Part shown: positions 53,404 through 64,000 of the stretch, piece after piece
Numbering within the stretch: the first letter of the stretch is position 1
Layout: each line of letters opens with the position of its first letter
NCBI GenBank assembly: GCA_033065855.1
Contig: JAVXUO010000319.1
Coordinates: 1-64,000, forward strand
Direction of reading: 5' to 3'
Origin: Escallonia rubra
Taxonomy: Eukaryota > Streptophyta > Magnoliopsida > Escalloniales > Escalloniaceae
Length of the DNA: 64,000 nt
Translations under genes and position numbers: made by a program
The notes under the pieces: model-generated
Told to the model about the DNA's origin: nothing
The model's database searches: none
The model's input: the letters and a program-made list of their open reading frames with translations, nothing else

Positions 53404-53628
53404 GAGTTAAATAGACTTTTAGAGACGGAATAACTCTGTCGCTAAAAGTCCATCGGTGAATGTCTATGTTTACCGACGGAGTTTTTAGCGACGGAATAAC
53501 TCTGTCACTTAAATAATATTTTACGACGGAGTTTTACTGACGGAGGTTTCCGTCGATAAAACATTTTTTAGCGACGGAATCTATTCCGTTGCTAAAAATC
53601 CGTCGTAAAAACGTCTTTTCTTGTGGTG
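53404..53628. repeat. Right subterminal repeats of the CACTA element
   Basis: Repeats of TTTAGCGACGGAATA and CCGTCGCTAAAA type up to the terminus TTTTCTTGTGGTG. Same motif as the left end, in mixed orientation. Confidence 0.85.
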
Positions 53629-54850
53629 AATTACACCACAAACTCACACACCCGAACACATAAACGCAGTAAAACATACACAAGACACACTGCACACACC
53701 CACCTACACTACATACGCACACACACCTTCTACCTTACTCACTCATACACAAACATATATACCATAATTCTCCCATTGCCCCGAAGCTCGCACACACAAA
53801 AGACACATACTATAACATACAGTCACACACACAGCAAACCCACACACAACCTGTAACACACAATGCTTAAAACACACACAAACTGAGATCACACTTAAAA
53901 TGGGTAGAGATATACCCTTGAAGAAATCCTTCCCTCTCTGAAATCATTGCCCGAATTTCTTCTTCTTCTTCTTCCCATGTTTCCTCTTCTTTTTTCTCTA
54001 TTTTTTTTCTCCTCTGTTCTTAGTTAATGTTTCCCTTTCTTTCGTTTTTCCATGTTACCCCAATTTCTCTTTAATTTCATTTTTTTTAACTTTCAACCAT
54101 TACTATATACTTTAATTTCATTAGTCACCTTTTTTCAAAAGTAGGAGGTGGCATCTTTTTAACACACATTTCACAACAATTAGGCACATAATGTCTAACT
54201 TCAAAAAATTGTAATTTAGGCCCCAAAGTTTTTCAAAATTACAAATGACCCCGAAACTTTTAAAAATTATATTTTTGTCCCAAAATTGTTTTAAGCTCCC
54301 ATACTCTACTAATACCCGACTATTGCTCAAAATTAATGCCTATTTATGTTTTTGTGGCATCAATAGTTATTTTAAACTACTCTAAAAAGTACGGGATATT
54401 ACATTCTCTCCACCATATAAAAATTTTGTCCTCGAAATTTGATCTCGGACTTCCTATTACCTACAACGTCTAGGCACTATGCTTTGCTACGTAACTCTGA
54501 TAACTATCACAAAGTAGTTGAGCTACATCTAACCTTCGCACCCAAATTCCTGTCCCACGAGTACCCAAACGTAACTATTTTGTTTTAAATTGTAATGCTA
54601 AACTGGAAACCTGTCAAGCAATTACTTTGTTATAATTGTTCCAGAACTTCACAAATGATAACTTGGCTATTACGAAACTCAATGAACTAAACCTACACCG
54701 CTTCAAAATCAACACATACAAAACGAATTAAATCAAACTCTAATTCAACAGGCTTCCACTGCATACTACTGATACTGTACCAGAGACTACATTATTTACA
54801 CAATCTTAATGATGACAAGATTAATTTCAAGCTTAAGGGATGCTAAAACA
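53629..54850 (-). mobile_element. Piece of a Ty3/Gypsy element (LTR edge and adjoining internal part)
   Basis: On the minus strand, GTGGAGAGAATGTAATATCCC near 54390-54411 is a purine tract followed by an LTR start. Preceding it in that sense is TTTCGAGGACAAAATTTTT, a phrase typical of the end of Tekay/Del-type internal regions. The LTR would run from about 54401 leftward; its far end is not clear. 53635-53880 is a CACACA-rich simple repeat. It is a fragment with no coding capacity that I can read. Confidence 0.5.
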
Positions 54851-55039
54851 CTAAGTGATGATCACGTGTGAGTTACACTCTATCAAAGCTAACATGGATA
54901 GGATAACTAATTCCTATAAGCACTTATACCTCACAGAAAGATGGAAGAATTGTAACCACTATGGTTTCACTATGCACTCTGATATTGCAAATGTACGAGT
55001 CCAAACTGTTTTTGAATTTGTACCGGTGAAACTTTCGAG
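54851..55039. other. Short non-coding spacer
   Basis: No feature seen; a chance open frame (54855-55052) covers it. Confidence 0.4.
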
Positions 55040-58000
55040 ACGAGTGAGTTAAGGCCACGGTGGGGCCTACCGGGAGAGCTTCAACGGGTTGACTCAAGGC
55101 CCACTGAGTTATTTGTTCATTTTAGCCTTTAGATTTCTATTAATGCATGTTCATGAATACTCATATCCGTTCTATTTCTTTAGGCGCCGCTGTCCATGTG
55201 GGAGGGAACAGAGGCTTATTCAAAGGAGTTGGCGTTCACCCGATGTCAAGTGCTGCTGGTGAGGTTCTCTCAAGAGGCGTTTTACCTGGTGTAGAGGGTG
55301 CTTTTCTAGCATCATATGGATGTCAAGGCTTTAATCTCGGCGGCTCCTCCAGTGAGATGTATCAGACAGGGACTTTGAACCCGGGGTTGAGGTAGAGCCT
55401 GACTTAAGGGATTGCTATATCATCCTTGAGATGACTGAACGTGTAGCCTCCTTGAGATGGCCGAACGATAATTATACTTATGAGGCATTCGTGTGAGAGG
55501 ATTTGGCACCTCCATTGACTGTGGAGTGGGCGAGGAAGATTCAATGGGCTAGGGCAGCCAGGGACCAGAAGAGCAAGGGCAAGAAGGATGAGAAGTTTAT
55601 GGAGGATATGCCCTTCCCTGCCTGGATGATATTAGTGTATCTGACAGGAAGGGGCGAATGGACAAAACCGATGCCTCGAAACGATCGGCTCAAGGAGCTT
55701 GCTCTAGTCAAGATGGTAAATTCAAATCTTAATTTTGCGTAACTTACTCTGATACTTATCTTTTAACTCTATAAATTTTTTATTTGTAGGGCCCGAGCAC
55801 GATACTGAAGGATGCCTACCGGATGATATACAGTCTAAAGGACATGGTATCCACCTTGCAGGACTTGCTAGAGGTGTTTGCCATTTGTAGAGATGATGAA
55901 GGTACCTACTCCCCCTTCTAAGATGCCAGATTCGAGAGGTGGAGAGAGTTTCGTGGTGCCTGTTGCTACTCTGATTCCCATGGGAGGAGCTCTGGTACCA
56001 CGGATGAGAGGCCAGAAGAGGACAAGAGTGACGTGTCGGGTTCTCTTAAGGCTGACTTGAAAACCAGACTCTACACTACCGAAGGAGAAGGAGGCCACTA
56101 GCAGAAGCAATGGAAAAGCCTCAGACATTTCACAGCCGAAGAAATTGAGAATCCTTTGATGTACTAGGGTTACAGCAGTGTTTAGCAATACATATGGAAA
56201 ACCTAGTCGATTGACCGAGCCCATGGTAGTTGAGTCATCCCCTGACCCTGAGAATGAGACAACGAACCCTTGGGAAGCCCTGGAAGGACTAGGACTGATG
56301 TTTGATTTGACTTAAATTAGAGTAGAATTGAGAGTTCACTAGGGAATCACTTTATCAAACTCTATTCGTAATGAACATTTCTTTTTCTTCTTAGTAAAAA
56401 TTTTGATTAGCACATTATTATGTGAATATCTAACTTTTGATGCATGCACACAAACTTGCACATAAAAGAAAGGGGATTAGGCAGAAGCGTGGTTGGAATT
56501 AGAAAAGGATTGGATTGAGAATAGGAACAGGGTTTGGCTTTGAAAGGGGCAAACTCTGCAAAAAATTCATAAGCACTGACTAATCGGCCGGTTGATCAGT
56601 GATGATTAATAAGCTTTCTACTCTCGAGCCTAAAACTGGTCTATTGGTCAGAAGCAAAATACATTTTTTGGGTAAAACTGGACGGTTGGTCAGATGAAAA
56701 GTCCATTTATCTGGTAAAACCAGATGGTTGGTTAGAAGCAAAAATCCATTTTGTAGTAAAATCGGACGGTTGGTCAGAAGCAAAAAATCCATAATTTTGG
56801 TAACATCGGACGGTCGGTCAGAAGTGAAAATCCATTTTTCTGATAATACTGGACAGTTGGTCAGAGAGATCAACTTCCACAAAACAAAGGGAAAATCGAC
56901 TAGTTTGTAGAAAACTGTCCATTTTGTCTGATAATTTTTTTTTTATTAATATTCAAGTACTTTCTCTATTTAGTTTAGGGCTCATTCCTTATGTATTTGG
57001 GGCTTATCCTCAAAGTAGGCACTCGGCTTTCATTCTCTTAGATAAACTCCTAATGGTCTTAGAAGACAATCCTACAATCTTCGAGCTCTAATACTGACCC
57101 TTTGCTGATTCCTTTAGCAAGGTCGAGCTTATTCATCTTGATGGGTGATTCCGTCTGAATAGGTAATGAGTTTGCGAATGATGGTTGTTTATGAAGATAT
57201 CTTCAAAGCTGTATGCAAATTTTTGGATCCCAATGATCATCTAATTCGATTTGGCTTAAACGAGCTTTGCCCTACGTATGAGGAACTTTTTGCTTTATTA
57301 GATGTCCCTGCTAAGTCACCCATTGTTGTACCGGTCATTCAAGATGGCTATAAACTATCCCTTATGAGCTTGTTAGAAGTTAGCAATGAGTGGGATAGGT
57401 TTTTCATCCGAGATGAGCATATTCTGCTTTCTCACATTATTGAATATATTTATGCTAAATCAGATAACCATAGTACGTACGCAATATGCAAGTGGTCGGA
57501 TGGCCGGTCTAGGGAAGTGTTTGGTGGCCAAATATCTCACTCTTACGGTCCTACGGGTTGCTAATGTGAGACTGGCTAAGTTGATACCCTAGATGTCTCT
57601 ACAAAGGAGAACACTGATTTAGGTAGTGGCGACTGAGACCATAAATGCCATTACCAAGGTGCATAGGGATCCAAGTGCTACATTTAGGGGTAGCCCCTTG
57701 CTTCTTTACATGTGGCTTCTGGATCATATACTACCGATAGCCAAACCTGTTTAGGTAGAATTAGACCTTTACTTTGCTCTTCAAGGGTCGTTCTAGCATA
57801 GATGATTTGACCCTCTTTTTCTGCGTTCGAGAGTCCAAGAATATATGTTGTTACTATAAAAAGGTGGAGGTCCCACAGACCTGCTCTGAGGACTTTTGGA
57901 TATTACTATGCTTAGGTTCTTGGAATGAGCTCTTCATCATCCTACTTTGCTTGTCGTCTTTTGAGGCAGGTCGATTATGAGCAGGTAGTTCTGAGTGCTC

Positions 58001-58780
58001 ACAATCATTTTGTTGTGGTGAAATACCTTAGCCATTCGCTAATCAAGGTTGTTTCCTAGGGTTTGGGCTCTCCGCCTTATATTCATAGTTCTATAGAAGT
58101 TAGGCCATTTCATTTTGGCATAGACTCGATCGCCCCACTGTTGTTAGATGCTTACATCTATTGCTATGGCCCCTCATTCGGGAAAAGGTGTCGGCTTTTG
58201 AAAGCAAACTGCGAGCTAAGCTGAACTAATTCGGGTGCCTGTGAGATTAAATTTCTGGAGTGATTTAAAAAGGAAGCTCGTGCAATATTATATTTACGAC
58301 CTACGTTTTTCATACTCTGGTAAATCTTTACATAGTATGATTCTAGGATTCCGTCGCCCTCAGACAGAAGAAGAAGTTCGAGTGACATGCATTCAACAGT
58401 TTTGAATTGGTTGCCAGCTATTTGAAGACAAGTTCGACGTAAACGAAAATCCAATACGGTCTTTGCACATTGATGAACCTCAGAGAGTCGTTCCTCGTCC
58501 GTTAAGAAGAAACACCAAAAGAGGTCATTGGCTATCAAAACTGCCCCAAACTAAGAAGATGATATGTATGCTTATAACAAAGGCCGGTTTGATCGAAAGC
58601 GTGCCAAAGGGATAAAAATCAGGAAATGGAAAAAACACTTTGATACTGAAGCAGAAATTCCAGAGGATATGATTCCTACAAGAAGGGTAAATGGAAATTC
58701 AAGTGGACCATATTTCTGGATTAGGATGACCGTCTACCCCTGGAGAAAGGAACATGATGGTAGCTTACTCTTAGGTTGCT
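55040..58780 (+). pseudogene. Decayed plus-strand coding region, possibly DUF7745-like
   Basis: Several protein-like pieces on the plus strand. 55503-55706 has a Lys-rich GRGEWTKP block that could splice (GTAAATTC...TTTGTAG, 55716-55789) to GPSTILKDAYRMIYSLKDMV. 57166-57564 has FKAVCKFLDPNDHLIRFGLNELCPTYEELFALLDVP, which resembles the 'phloem/transposon' type DUF7745 domain of many plant proteins. This match rests on memory of the pattern. 57640-57760 (RGSPLLLYMWLLDHILPI) would be its continuation. Many stops separate the pieces. It could be an old host gene or part of a retroelement. Confidence 0.35.
56625..56890. repeat. 42-44 bp tandem repeat, about six copies
   Basis: The phrase CGGTTGGTCAGAAG recurs near 56646, 56688, 56730, 56772, 56816 and 56859, with AAAATCCATTTTT between. 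Copies differ at several positions. It lies in a putative intron or gap of the decayed coding region. Confidence 0.85.
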
Positions 58781-59099
58781 GATGGGACCTAGAAGTTTTC
58801 TTTTACCCTAACTTTTTCTTAGGCCGCCCTTTGCAGGGTTTTGTCTTAGCTGGTTTTTTAAAAAAAATATTCTAGTACTTTTAGTATATACATCTATGGG
58901 GGAAGATAACAAGCCATCATTGGGAAGTTGCTAACTCTATAATTAATTTCGTTTTCAACCCCTCAACTGCAAAGCATTTCACTCAAAAGACTAAAATTTT
59001 CCTCTCTCAAGTTTCGAACAAGTCATTCCTGACCAAAGAGAATTTGGCCATACAAAACTGCTATCAAAGCCTAATTACATGCAAGATCAAACCGAAAAA
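58781..59099. other. Spacer without a recognised feature
   Basis: About 320 AT-rich bases between the decayed coding region and the pararetrovirus fossil. The true left edge of the fossil may lie in here. Confidence 0.4.
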
Positions 59100-62000
59100 C
59101 TCATGGAAGTTCTTTGCTTATTAAATCATATGACATGAATTATAAACTTAGACCAAGGAGTTGGAGAAACCGAGATACCGGATTATTAAATAAAATAATG
59201 GATGTATCTCATGAAACTATAAATATCTATAGAAATCTAAGGAAGATAAGATCTCAGATATTAATTGAACTACACAATTCAATAAAGGGTTAGGAAGTGC
59301 AGACCACGTCCTAAATTCAAATAACTTCTTATTAAACTTTGAAAGTTATGACACTACCAATAAATATAGCAACAAAATCTCCTATGTATTTTAAGACATT
59401 ATAGCATGCAGTGGTAGCAAATGTGAAAGAAGACCCTCTTCGAGTGGCTCAAAAGACACCAAGGATCCCGTAAAGGGAATGGGTGTAGAAGAAATAGAAA
59501 AAATAAATGACTATTTAGACAAAACTGAAAAACGAAGATCATTGAAAAAGCCAATGATGGATGAAATGGATTCAACTGTTTTAAAAGAATAGTATTATAA
59601 ACAAGAAGAAAAAAGAGCCATACTAGAAGTAAAAAACAAAAACATTTGCTGATATGAATTTATGGAGCAAAGAAACCGATCCAAACTATACAAGACCTTG
59701 GAATGCATATTTTAAATTTAGAAAGAAATTCTAAATTCAAATAACGCCCATATAAGGACAAATTTAAAACAAGAATTTGTTCGCAAAAATAGAGGAAATA
59801 AACCCGTAAATCAATATGGTATATATCTTGATATCAATTGCCTTTCGAATACTGAAGAAATAATCGATAATTGGGTGTAAGCCTTAAGAATTGTCATAGT
59901 ATGTGGTAATTTAATAGAAAGAGATGCTATGAAATACTTTATTCGAGCAACCCTGGGAGGAAACGCAGCTAGGTTCTGGAATAGCATATCAAATAATAAT
60001 GAAATAATAATTGAAACCCAGAGCAAGCTTAACATTTTTGAAGAATTAATAATATTTTGTGTATATAACCTCAAACGAGAGTTCTGTGGAATATCTATAA
60101 ATAATATGGGTATTCAAGAAAAAATTGCCTTCACAAATTTGACAAAACTACAAATATGTGATATGTGCTAGTTTTAAAACTACACTTATGAATTAAAAAA
60201 AATTAAAAGTTAGAACTCAGAGACATCCTCCATTGGCAAAAGCAATTCATTGCCAAACTCCCTAAACCATGAGATGAGTTAGCGAAAAAAAAAATTGTTA
60301 AACAGTTAAATGATGGAATGCTTTGTGATACCTTAGGAGGAAGAATAACAGTTCTAGAAGAAGTTCTAAAGAAATATTATACAAAGGGACAGGCAATAAA
60401 AGATATGAAAAACTCTTATGAGCTACTACTATTGTTCTCAAGTCGATAACATAGCAAACCGCTATGGATGCGAAAAAGCAACTAAACTTCACGAAGAAAA
60501 AATTCTAGAAGAAAAGGTTTGGAAATGAAAAAACATATGTGAAGAAATGGAAGAGTTTTTAGAAAAGAAAATTTGATCCATCAACAGAAAAACAAATACC
60601 GCGGGGAAGATATATTAGAAGAAAAATCTTATATTCCGTATAAAAACTTTCTTATCTTGAAGGAGAATCACCAGAAGAGTGTGATTGTTGTTGGTTTTGT
60701 GGAGGAAAAGGACATTATGTGAATAAATGTCCAAGTAAGAAAAGAAAGCAAAATATAAGATGTTTCTTATTCATTGAAGAAAGATATGAGCTAGTATGGG
60801 GATACGAATTAGATCCTGAAGACGAAGCAGAAGAGCTATTTTCATAATACGACTACGATTCTGATGATGAAACAACATTAGATGATGATGAAAGTTCAAA
60901 CAAAACTTTAAAAGGCGTTCATAATGGTAGAAACCTATGACCATGAAGAAGAAATGATTCCCTTATCTAATAATATAATTAGTCATAGTGAATCAATTGA
61001 GGAAGAAGCTCTCTGTTCTACCATAAACTATTGGGAGATGCCTAAAATCAAGGTTGGAGAATTATAAAAAAACTCCAATTCAGGTTTAGAAGTAAGATGA
61101 ATGTAGAGATTTATGAAAGAGAAACCTCTGCAGGTCAGACTGAGGAAAGAATACTAGACATCCCTCTCTTCTAGACAGATAAGGTAAAACAAAAAGAAGG
61201 ATATCATTACGTTCATATTGGCATGATACAAGTTAGTCTTTGTCCATTATTCATAGATTTCAAAGTAACTTGTATAACAGACCAGTTTGGTTTAAAACTA
61301 CACCAAACTACTTCATGTCCTTAAAAGACCTTATCTTAATAAAGCATTAGGACTGAGGATTCAGACTCAAGGCATGACTGAGTAAGGAGAAGTATGCAAA
61401 TATATTGCAGTACAATATCTCTAGTCCGAGTAATAAAAGAAAATTCACTAAGTAAGTCGCTGAAGAAAGCAGTAGAACTATTTGAACAAACAAGTAGTAA
61501 TGTCCGAGTGATAAAAGCATGAAAGATAAATCCAAAGCAAATATCATGGCCTAAAAAATGGGTGATAGGAGAAGGATTAGCTGGTAAACAACTAGAGTAC
61601 ATGCATATTATAGAAAGCAAAGGTGTTGTCGTCCTCGAGGAACCAAGGAGACATTTTGTCTCCTCTACACTGTCCACGTCTATAAATCCAAAAGGCAAAG
61701 GTAAGGAAAAAATGGTAGAAGACTATACCAAAGGTAAAGAATGTTCTAATGAAGACATCATAGGGCACAAAATAGTTACCATCCCAATCAGACGAAGTAT
61801 GTTATCACGTGTAGAAACCAATGACCACAACATCCATACATGACACAGTAAAGAAGAAAATTGAAAGAAAAGGGATTGATAGGAGATGAGCTTGAAAAGG
61901 GTATTCAAGCCATTGTTAGTATTATTAAGGGTAAATGAACCTCCGAAAAGATGAATAATAAACGAATGGCGGTAATTCAAACAGTTGTCATATATAATTA

Positions 62001-64000
62001 AGTTTTGACTTCCAAGGTTATCACCCTTATAAAATAGATGCTTTAGTAGATACTGGAGCATCTTATTACCTGGCATAACCAGGAATTCTACCGTCTAAAA
62101 ATGGATGAAAACAAATCAACTGATCAGCATACGAATGGCGAATGGCAAATGGCAATGAGTTTGAGCCAGAATATAAAGCATATGATATTCCGGTTGAAAA
62201 CAGCTCATTATAGAGCGATTAATCCAATTTAGACGTCGATTTTCTAATAGGAAATAATTTCCTAAAACAAGCGAAAAAATGACCATTTGTACAAGAAGAG
62301 TTTCATATTTAAATACAACGTCAAAACATTATGTTGTTAAAATATGCTGCTCAAATATATAAATTTGGTTTTCATCTACAAAAAATTAGGAGAAATCCAA
62401 AAACATATCAAGAGTGAGTCTCTCTCTATGTAGCATAGCATGGTGAAGAGAACAAAACAACCTTATGAAAAATGTTACTTGAAGAAGAATTAACTAAGGA
62501 AGAGTTACGTAACGAAGAAGTAACCAAAGGAGATGACAATTAAGTTAAAGAAATAAACCAACACTTATCAATGCAAACAAGGATAAGAAATTCCTAGTCT
62601 TGATAGCATAAAGAAGATGTTTGAAAATTATTTTATTGATGACACACTAAAATTATGAAAAAAGGATAAACCTTGGGCAACATTGTCCCTCAAGGATAAA
62701 GATTATATGGTTAACATAAAACCAATGCAACATAGTCTTGAGATGGTCCAGGAATTTGAAAGACATATTCCCGAAATACTAAAACAAGGGTTAATAAGAC
62801 CCAGCAGGAGTCCTTATTCAAGTTCGTCTTTCATGGTAAAAAAATCATGCAGAACATGTTAGAGAAAAGCCAGATTAGTCATAGACTATAGAGCTTTCAA
62901 CACAGCGACAATCAAGGATGGCTATAAAATTTCAAACAAGGATATGCTAATAAACAAAATCTAGCTAGAGAACTTTTTATCAAAGTTGGATTTAAAAAGC
63001 GGTTATTGGCAAATCAAAATGGAAGAATCAATAATTTCATTAATTGCCTTTAGCGCACCACAAGGACACTATGAATGGACGTTATTACCATTCGGATTGA
63101 AAAATGCTCTGCCTCTTTTTCAAAAAAGGATGGATAACATTTTTAGAAAGCACAGAGACTACTAATATATTAGCATTCTCAAAAACCAGAGAAGAACATT
63201 GAACTCATCTAAAAAACATAGCACAAAAATTCATTGATCATTGATTATTACTATCACAAAAGAAAGGTGAATGGAAACAAACCACCATTAACTTCAAGAT
63301 CACATAGCTAAAAAACGAAGCTATTTTCATAACAAATCAATGATGTAAAATAACTTCAAAGATTTATTGGGTTGTTAAATTACGCGAGAAAATTCATCCC
63401 ACATTTATCAAACCTAACAAAAGCTTTAAGTAAAAAGCTTAGAAAATGAAAGTGAAAATCAGAAGATGAAGATACCCAAATTGTTCTTTGGATAAAAGGT
63501 CAAGTTAAAACCTTACCTAAACTAAGCTAGCCTAAACAAGGGATAAGCTAGTTATAGAAACCGATGCTTCCGAAAATTGTTGGGGTGCAGTATTAAAAGC
63601 AATATCCCCTGATCAAACTGAAGACCAATTATGTGGATACTGGAGTGGAACTTTCAAGGATGCAGAAATTGTATCGCATAAACGAAATAGAGTTTTTAGC
63701 TATATTACATGGCATAAAATCATTCTACATATTTCTAGTTTCAGAAGACTTTCTTATCAGGACAAATAATAGGTGTTTTAAAGCTTTCCTTATGAGAGAC
63801 CGAAGAGATGTTAGTCAAACAAGACAACAATGGTTAAGCTATTATACTTTTAGGTTAGAATACATCTCATCACCCAAAAATGCGCTTGCAGATTGCCTAA
63901 CCAGGAAATGATGCAAGGAGTTGTAACCTAAAAAAAGACAACTCATAAGGCCTTAAAAGAAAGGTATGAAGAAAGAGAACGTGAAGTCGATCTATTGGGG
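59100..64000 (+). mobile_element. Fossil endogenous pararetrovirus (Caulimoviridae)
   Basis: Plus-strand virus fossil that continues past the window. Parts in order: a coat-protein-like region (about 59640-60540), a CCHC zinc knuckle (CWFCGGKGHYVNKC, near 60690-60735), a movement-protein-like region (GYHYVHIGMIQV near 61200-61235, to about 61700), an aspartic protease (VDTGAS near 62046-62063), reverse transcriptase (ARLVIDYRAFN, LDLKSGYWQIKM, LPFGLKNA; about 62740-63200) and RNase H (VIETDASENCWGAVL to ISSPKNALADCLTR; 63550-63911). Absence of LTRs and integrase and the presence of a movement protein point to Caulimoviridae. Coat before movement protein recalls cavemoviruses and solendoviruses. 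It is thoroughly broken, with many breaks, and old. Left edge approximate. Confidence 0.82.

Larger units (their letters stand above)
38475..53628 (-). mobile_element. CACTA (En/Spm) element of about 15.2 kb with nested MULEs
   Basis: The left end CACTACAAGAAAAAAAGC (38475) and the right end, which reads CACCACAAGAAAAGACG on the minus strand (53628), are inverted termini flanked by AAT on both sides (38472-38474 and 53629-53631), the 3-base duplication of CACTA elements. Both ends carry clusters of the subterminal motif TTTAGCGACGGA. Coding sequence typical of CACTA elements, a TNPD C-terminus and a Transposase_24 gene, is on the minus strand. Two further transposons sit inside (40902-49115 and 51691-52933); without them the element is about 5.7 kb. 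The N-terminal Transposase_21 part of TNPD is missing, so it is non-autonomous now. Confidence 0.85.

Noticed and set aside
53635-53880. CACACA-rich stretch as a gene for a His/Thr-rich protein
   Set aside because: Simple-sequence DNA next to the CACTA end, without codon structure.

Overview
This is nuclear DNA from a flowering plant, almost certainly a eudicot with a large, repeat-rich genome. The evidence is the plant-only transposon families (Tat-type Ty3/Gypsy, CACTA with Transposase_24 and DUF4216/DUF4218 proteins, MULEs with plant mobile domain and Ulp1-like genes) and scraps of plant genes (CLASSY-type SNF2, type I formin, U-box protein). I see no intact host gene, no rRNA or tRNA gene and no CRISPR. 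Nearly all of the 64 kb is a nest of transposable elements of different ages.

Layout. 1-588: 3' end and LTR of a Ty3/Gypsy element (A). 1996-13303: complete, very young Tat-type Ty3/Gypsy element (B, minus strand) with gag-pol, a plus-strand antisense gene in its 3' part and a large tandem-repeat block. 15084-21748: full-length Ty1/Copia element (C, minus). 21888-26885: very old gag-only Ty3/Gypsy fossil holding a 386-bp TRIM and a GC-rich insert. 28941-32739: half of another Copia element (D, minus) with one 1.3-kb LTR. 32746-34896: two inverted fragments of a CLASSY-like chromatin-remodelling gene, one split by a 1655-bp solo LTR with a 5-bp target duplication. 34900-36000: degenerate TTAGGG-like minisatellite. 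37930-38448: one end of a CACTA element.

38475-53628: a second CACTA element of about 15 kb with an AAT target duplication. It carries its own Transposase_24 gene and a decayed TNPD C-terminus (both minus). Inserted in it are an 8.2-kb MULE (40902-49115) and a 1243-bp Pack-MULE (51691-52933). The MULE has long inverted arms, a G-box-rich promoter, a spliced plant-mobile-domain/Ulp1 protease gene, a 168-bp tandem array and a FAR1 fragment. The Pack-MULE has a perfect 9-bp target duplication and joins pieces of a formin gene and a U-box gene.

53629-54850: piece of a Gypsy LTR and adjoining internal sequence. 55040-58780: badly decayed plus-strand coding region, perhaps of the DUF7745 kind. 59100-64000: fossil endogenous pararetrovirus (Caulimoviridae) whose domain order, coat then movement protein, resembles cavemoviruses and solendoviruses.

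The genes do not form a pathway. What links them is the nesting order: the CACTA elements and CLASSY fragments are older landing sites, Copia C is fairly young, and Tat element B, whose LTRs look identical, is probably the newest arrival. The best candidates for new biology are the Pack-MULE chimera, the PMD-Ulp1 gene with its nine-fold CACGTG promoter block, the inverted CLASSY fragments and the antisense gene of element B.
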